Positions 46,239-50,350 of a stretch of DNA of 50,350 bases are shown piece after piece. Positions within the stretch are counted from its first letter, which is position 1. The number at the start of each line of letters is the position of its first letter. The notes beneath the pieces were generated by a model. The model made no database searches and had not been told where the DNA came from. It saw only the letters and a list, made by a program, of their open reading frames with translations. Position numbers and translations under genes: made by a program. Origin of the DNA: Bryobacteraceae bacterium (lineage in GTDB: Bacteria; Acidobacteriota; Terriglobia; Bryobacterales; Bryobacteraceae); NCBI GenBank assembly GCA_025980665.1, contig JAICXC010000022.1, positions 1 to 50,350 on the forward strand, given 5' to 3'.

Positions 46239-47894
46239 AGGATATCGCGAGACTCGTGGGGGATCGAAATCCGGCTCTACCAGCCAGACTTGGCGATCAT
46301 GGAAGTATTGCAGCAACTCCGGATCGCTGGTCGCGTGCAGCTCTCTCGCCCACACCACTTTCGATGCGTCGATATCCGCAGCGTTGTAAACCCAGTCGTC
46401 AAAAGGCGCATGCGCCGCCGTATATCGTACAATCGCGAGCTGTTTGCCTGGGTTAGCTTCCAGACGCGCCGCGACTTTCGCACGCGGAAGGCCTAGCGGT
46501 TCTGTTCCGTACCACATTGCCGGCCAGCGGTGGATCGTAAGGCCCAGAGGTTCGGCATAAATCCGGAATCCGGCCAGGACCAGACACACCAGCGGCGCGT
46601 AACGGACCAGTGCCAGACCTGCCGCCTTGTATTGCCGCAAGTGGCGCATGCACTGCAACAGCAGGACGTAGATCGCCGCCGTGAAGGGCGCCGCATAGTG
46701 CGGAAAGAACCAGGCGTTAGCGCTGAGTCCAACAATGAACACCGTGCCAGCCACCAGCAGATATCGCACGCGCAAATCTCGAAACAGTCTGGGCAGCATG
46801 ACAAGCGGGCTCAGCAACGCGATGCCGAAGAAAAATAAGAGTGCCGTTGCCAACTTTTGGACAGTCTTGTTCACAAAGCCGTGCGCGGTCTGGGCCAGAC
46901 GAAAATCGTGCATCTCCCAGATCTGGAAGAAATCATGCATTTCCTTGCTGCGATACACCGGCGCCGGCCGGGGCGACTCCCACAGAAACACCGGTGCGGA
47001 AGCATAGGTCATCCGATTGGTCTGATAGGGTAGCGTCAGGGCGCTCCCGAAGACGGTCTGATTGTAGTGCGCCATCAGACTGCCCGCTATCAGCACCAAA
47101 ACGAATGGCGCAATTAGAACCCGTGGTTTCCGAATCGCCGGCCAGAATAGTGCCAGTGCGGCTGGTCCGCACACTAGTAGTCCTTCATATGGACGACTAT
47201 TCGCCAGAAGGGTCGCCCCAAGCGCGAATATACAAGCGTCGCGCATAGTCGCGCGGCTCTTCATTCGGGGAATAGCCCCCAACACCAGCGCGCCTCCTGT
47301 CGCCGCGATCGCGCCGCCATAATATCCGTTCACCCAGTTGCTGAATAGGCCCAACCGGAGCACTGCCAGCATTCCGCCCAGCAGGGCCCACCCGGGAGGC
47401 AGCCATCCCTGCATCATCCAGCACATCGCGCCGCACATAAGCGCTACGCTCAACAACACCCCGTACCACGGATGTCCGAACAACACTTGCCCAGCCGCCA
47501 TCGTCATGCCCTGCGCCGGAAAGTACATCGACATGTATGTCGGCTGCTGGTTAATGTGAAAACTTTCGAAGTGCGTCCACAGCGGATGTGTCGCATTCGT
47601 CAGCCTGCCCGAAGCAAAGGTATCCGCCGCCAGCAGATAGCTGAACTCGTCGTGAATGAAGGGTTGGGGAATCGGCTCCAGCGGAAGAATCGCCAGGCGC
47701 AGCACAATAGCCGTGGCGCCTACTGTTATTACCGATGCAACGCGTCTGCGCGCGAAGCTCCCCAGGATCCGTTCCACCGCGGCGAACCATTTCCTTCCCG
47801 TCTCCGGCCAGCAGAGGGCCATCACCCCGGCCAGCAACGTGATTCCTGCCTCGAGCACCAGCATCCACACCCCTCTAAGCACTTCCGAAGCCAC
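46215..47894 (-). CDS. Polytopic membrane protein, dolichyl-phosphate-mannosyltransferase-like
   Basis: This is a 559-residue protein with about twelve spans. The first outer loop has F-I-H-D-E-F-S-Y-L-L-A-A-D-T-F-A-S-G-R-L, the acidic D-E motif of GT39/PMT-type glycosyltransferases. F-H-I-N-Q-Q-P-T-Y and W-V-N-G-Y-Y-G-G-A follow. The family is frequent in Acidobacteria but not characterised. The soluble C-terminal part starts at about residue 460. It is convergent with the preceding gene (24 bp overlap of coding ends) and divergent from the VanZ-like gene, with 76 bp between starts. Confidence 0.75.
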   Translation of the reverse strand: MASEVLRGVWMLVLEAGITLLAGVMALCWPETGRKWFAAVERILGSFARRRVASVITVGATAIVLRLAILPLEPIPQPFIHDEFSYLLAADTFASGRLTNATHPLWTHFESFHINQQPTYMSMYFPAQGMTMAAGQVLFGHPWYGVLLSVALMCGAMCWMMQGWLPPGWALLGGMLAVLRLGLFSNWVNGYYGGAIAATGGALVLGAIPRMKSRATMRDACIFALGATLLANSRPYEGLLVCGPAALALFWPAIRKPRVLIAPFVLVLIAGSLMAHYNQTVFGSALTLPYQTNRMTYASAPVFLWESPRPAPVYRSKEMHDFFQIWEMHDFRLAQTAHGFVNKTVQKLATALLFFFGIALLSPLVMLPRLFRDLRVRYLLVAGTVFIVGLSANAWFFPHYAAPFTAAIYVLLLQCMRHLRQYKAAGLALVRYAPLVCLVLAGFRIYAEPLGLTIHRWPAMWYGTEPLGLPRAKVAARLEANPGKQLAIVRYTAAHAPFDDWVYNAADIDASKVVWARELHATSDPELLQYFHDRQVWLVEPDFDPPRVSRYPSVPDEDR

Positions 47895-47970
47895 AACGGA
47901 CGTAATCAGGAATGGACACTGCGCCGCCGTCCTGTGTACAAACAGTCAGCGAGCCCGTTATTATCAGCCT

Positions 47971-48876
47971 GTGAACCGGCGGGCCGCGTTGTTCCTTTTG
48001 CTCTATGTCGCCGCTGTTCTATACCTCTCTCTTTATCCTTGGAGGTTTGTTCCGAGCTCCAGAGTGCTTGGCTGGATTTCGTTGAATACTCGGCGCACCA
48101 TCCTGGACGCCTTTCTCAACGTGGTGTTCTATATGCCCCTGGGCGCGGCCGCGTTTCTGTCGTTCCGGCGACGAGCAGTTGGATTCATAGCAGCCTTGGT
48201 CTTCGGAACTCTCGTTTCATTGTCTGTGGAGTGGGCACAACTCTCTATTCCGGGCCGCTTCGGAAACCTGACCGATCTGAGTTGCAATAGTCTGGGCACG
48301 TTGTTGGGTATTGGGGTCGCGTTTATCGCAGACAGTGCGCTTCTCACTTCGCAATTGCGCGTCCTCCATGCCCCGAGAATCCTGTTGCTGGGACTATGGG
48401 CGCTGTGGCAGGCTTTCGTGCTCCTACCCCAGTACGGACTCGCTTTTGACTTTAGGCAGGAACTAGTCGGAATACTGATTCTGGCCTTATTAGCCACTCG
48501 CCGGGGATTTCGGGCAACCGCGATTTTATTGCTGATTTGGCTTGCGGTGGACGAATTGCGGCCCTTTCAATTTCGAGGCCCGCCGCAGCCATTCGGGTGG
48601 CTTCCTTTTGAGAGTTGGTTCGCGGGAGCTCTCGAATCCTACTATGAGACGATCTTCGAAAAACTCTTCTTCTACACCGCGATCCTATGGGCGGGACGGA
48701 GGTCGGGCATGCGATGGTCCTGGGCGCTGGTTGTACCGGGCGCGATCCTGTTCGCGGGCGAGCTCGCCCAGTGTTATTTGCCCGGCCGCACACCGGAGAC
48801 CACCGATCTGGTTCTGCTCGCGGCCGGGGCCGTGCTGCTGAATCTGGCCGAGCTGCATAATAAAGATTCAGCATGA
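47971..48876 (+). CDS. VanZ-like membrane protein with doubled motif
   Basis: The gene encodes 301 residues from a GTG at 47971. The open frame reaches far upstream, but that part is antisense to the neighbouring gene. About nine spans are predicted. The VanZ pattern is seen twice: S-V-E-W-A-Q-L-S-I-P-G-R with T-D-L near residues 88-105, and A-G-E-L-A-Q-C-Y-L-P-G-R with T-D-L near 268-285. That is an E-x2-Q, P-G-R, T-D-L block in each half. VanZ-family proteins have no settled biochemical role; VanZ itself gives low-level teicoplanin resistance. The ATGA overlap with the next gene shows coupling. Confidence 0.8.
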   Translation: MNRRAALFLLLYVAAVLYLSLYPWRFVPSSRVLGWISLNTRRTILDAFLNVVFYMPLGAAAFLSFRRRAVGFIAALVFGTLVSLSVEWAQLSIPGRFGNLTDLSCNSLGTLLGIGVAFIADSALLTSQLRVLHAPRILLLGLWALWQAFVLLPQYGLAFDFRQELVGILILALLATRRGFRATAILLLIWLAVDELRPFQFRGPPQPFGWLPFESWFAGALESYYETIFEKLFFYTAILWAGRRSGMRWSWALVVPGAILFAGELAQCYLPGRTPETTDLVLLAAGAVLLNLAELHNKDSA

Positions 48877-49982
48877 TTCCGTACGCAGATCTGAAAGCGC
48901 AATATCACAGCATCAAAGCAGAGATCGACGCAGCCATCTCCGGTGTTCTCGAAAGCAGCCAGTTCGCCTTGGGATCTGAGGTCGCCGAGTTCGAAAAAGA
49001 GTTCGCCACCTATTGCTCCAATAGCGAGACCATCGGGGTCAATTCCGGGACCAGTGCCCTGCATCTGGCGCTTCTAGCCGGCGGAATCCGACCAGGCGAT
49101 GAGGTCATCACGACGCCGTTCACGTTCGTCGCGACTGTTGCTGCGATTCTATACGCGGGCGCTACGCCGGTCTACGTTGATATCGATCCCGAGTCCTACA
49201 ATCTCGATCCGGGCAAGCTTGAGTCTGCCATAACTGCGCGGACGAAGGCCATCCTGCCAGTTCATATATTCGGACAGCCCGCGGACATGACCCCGTTAAT
49301 GGACATCGCTCGTTCCCGCGGCATCCTGGTGATCGAAGACGCGGCGCAGGCTCACGGCGCGGAATACAAGGGACAGCGTGCGGGATCGCTGGCCGATCTC
49401 GCGTGCTTCAGCTTTTATCCCGGCAAGAATCTCGGAGCCTATGGCGAGGCTGGCGCTGTGGTTACTGCCAATCCGGACTACGCCAAGACTATCCGGCTGC
49501 TGCGAAGCTGGGGCGAATCACGCCGCTACTATCACGACTTGCGCGGTTTCAACTACCGCATGGAAGGCATTCAGGGCGCGATCCTGCGCGTCAAGCTGCG
49601 CCACTTGGAGCGGTGGACCGAAGCCCGCCGCTCGCACGCCGCGCTGTATGATGCTCTCTTGAAGGATTCCGGCGTTGTCACACCGCGCGAGATGCCCTAC
49701 GCCCGCCACGTGTATCATGTGTACGCGATTCGTACGCCTCATCGGGACGCGCTAGTCGACGCACTGAAGACGGCGGACATTCAGTACGGCATTCACTATC
49801 CGATTCCGGTTCATCTGCAGCGCGCCTATCGCGATTCCCGTTACGGAGACGGGTCCTTCCCGGTTGCTGAGCGAATCGCCGGAGAGGTTCTTTCCTTGCC
49901 GATCTATCCCGAGCTCCAGCGCGCTCAGATCGAAGAGGTTTGCGACGTAGTGAGCCGGAATGCCTGCGCGATCAGTTCGTAA
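48873..49982 (+). CDS. DegT/DnrJ/EryC1/StrS-family sugar aminotransferase
   Basis: This is a 369-residue PLP enzyme that transfers an amino group to a nucleotide keto-sugar. It has the usual P-Y-A-D-L start, N-S-G-T-S-A-L-H-L-A-L, E-D-A-A-Q-A-H-G-A and the PLP lysine K185 in F-S-F-Y-P-G-K-N-L-G-A-Y-G-E-A-G. The product is likely an amino-sugar precursor for surface glycans. That fits the GT-C-like genes upstream, although the exact sugar is not predictable. Its ATG overlaps the VanZ-like gene by four bases. Its end overlaps the opposing gene by 58 bp. Confidence 0.93.
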   Translation: MIPYADLKAQYHSIKAEIDAAISGVLESSQFALGSEVAEFEKEFATYCSNSETIGVNSGTSALHLALLAGGIRPGDEVITTPFTFVATVAAILYAGATPVYVDIDPESYNLDPGKLESAITARTKAILPVHIFGQPADMTPLMDIARSRGILVIEDAAQAHGAEYKGQRAGSLADLACFSFYPGKNLGAYGEAGAVVTANPDYAKTIRLLRSWGESRRYYHDLRGFNYRMEGIQGAILRVKLRHLERWTEARRSHAALYDALLKDSGVVTPREMPYARHVYHVYAIRTPHRDALVDALKTADIQYGIHYPIPVHLQRAYRDSRYGDGSFPVAERIAGEVLSLPIYPELQRAQIEEVCDVVSRNACAISS

Positions 49983-50350
49983 CAACGAATCCGAGCGGCA
50001 GAGTTGTGGACGATGTTCACGACGAACACTTCACCCGCGCCGTATTCGGCTGCGACTCTCTCGATGGACTCGCGCACACGTTCAGGCGAGCCGGTAATGA
50101 TTCTGCGGCCCTCCGGTACCGAGCCAATCGGAACGTCTTCTTTGGCCAGAAACGCCATGGCTTTTTCGACCGAAGGAACTGCAATCAGCCGCCCTCGGAA
50201 TAAATGAATCAGCATCATGCGTGCGCTCGATGAAATCCGAAGTGCTTCCTCATCGGTCTCCGCACACAACGCCCAGACGGCTACCGAAACTCTCGGCTTT
50301 GGAAGCGTAGCAGAGGGACGGAAGTGCTCGCGATAATGGGCGGCCATCGC
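49925..50350 (-). CDS. LLM-class flavin-dependent oxidoreductase, C-terminal part (5' end outside window)
   Basis: About 141 C-terminal residues are seen; the frame is open to the window edge. The Y-R-x2-F-x-P-S motif, V-S-V-A-V-W-A-L-C-A-E-T-D-E-E-A and the later G-S-P-E-R-V-R-E-S-I block are typical of luciferase-like monooxygenases. Enzymes of this class use reduced FMN or F420; the substrate is unknown. The ATG at 50347 is internal to the gene and not the start. The coding end overlaps the aminotransferase gene on the other strand by 58 bp. Confidence 0.85.
   Translation of the reverse strand, partial: AMAAHYREHFRPSATLPKPRVSVAVWALCAETDEEALRISSSARMMLIHLFRGRLIAVPSVEKAMAFLAKEDVPIGSVPEGRRIITGSPERVRESIERVAAEYGAGEVFVVNIVHNSAARIRCYELIAQAFRLTTSQTSSI

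Noticed and set aside
47472..48290. A 272-residue plus-strand frame
   Set aside because: It runs antisense to the GT39-like gene and then out of frame through the VanZ-like gene, with no family likeness.

Overview
This window looks like a chromosome segment from a soil Acidobacteriota, most likely of the Bryobacterales / Candidatus Solibacter type. The grounds are a TIGR03435-type protein (a family expanded in Solibacter), high GC content, the H-G-V repeat proteins beside it, and the acidobacterial style of the Tad and Pho loci. The assignment is inferred from gene content; there is no rRNA in the window. No tRNA, rRNA, CRISPR array or intact insertion sequence was recognised.

Region 1 (1-7717): two tandem helical-repeat proteins (the first cut by the window edge), a TIGR03435 protein, then a leftward moaA, DedA-like and ligA block, and a rightward pair of lipid kinase and membrane-bound metal-dependent hydrolase.

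Region 2 (7733-19878): a phosphate and polyphosphate island. It holds pstSCAB, two tandem phoU genes, a leftward sixA-CHAD-ppx operon, two thymidylate-kinase-like genes, phoR and phoB. Four places carry the same 11-bp-periodic half-site, T-T/C-G-T-A-A-C/T: twice before pstS, once as a near-palindrome between ppx and the kinase genes, and once across the phoR/phoB junction. These look like Pho boxes that tie the island into one regulon. The second kinase-like protein has arginine in place of the Walker A lysine.

Region 3 (19871-24497): two small unknown proteins, a Sel1-repeat protein, UDP-GlcNAc 2-epimerase and acetate kinase.

Region 4 (24504-30513): a cyclic-di-GMP module. It has a PAS-GGDEF-EAL protein whose EAL domain has lost key residues, a YfiR-like periplasmic protein, the remnant of a TonB-dependent receptor with its middle missing, and a divergent YfiN-like CHASE8-HAMP-PAS-GGDEF-EAL protein.

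Region 5 (30528-41579): a leftward Tad (Flp) pilus locus of two Flp pilins, CpaE, CpaF, TadB, TadC, a 31-residue membrane microprotein, a DUF192-like protein, a PilZ-TadE fusion, TadE, a TadG-like protein, CpaB and CpaC. The fusion is the most striking item. An apparently competent c-di-GMP-binding PilZ domain forms the cytoplasmic leader in front of the prepilin cleavage site of a pseudopilin. Next to region 4, this suggests direct c-di-GMP input into pilus assembly. No prepilin peptidase gene lies in the window.

Region 6 (41802-50350): three large membrane proteins of glycosyltransferase-C appearance, a sigma-54 activator with an atypical receiver, a VanZ-like protein with a doubled motif, a DegT-family aminotransferase, and the end of a luciferase-like flavin oxidoreductase gene. 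This part suggests surface glycan work.
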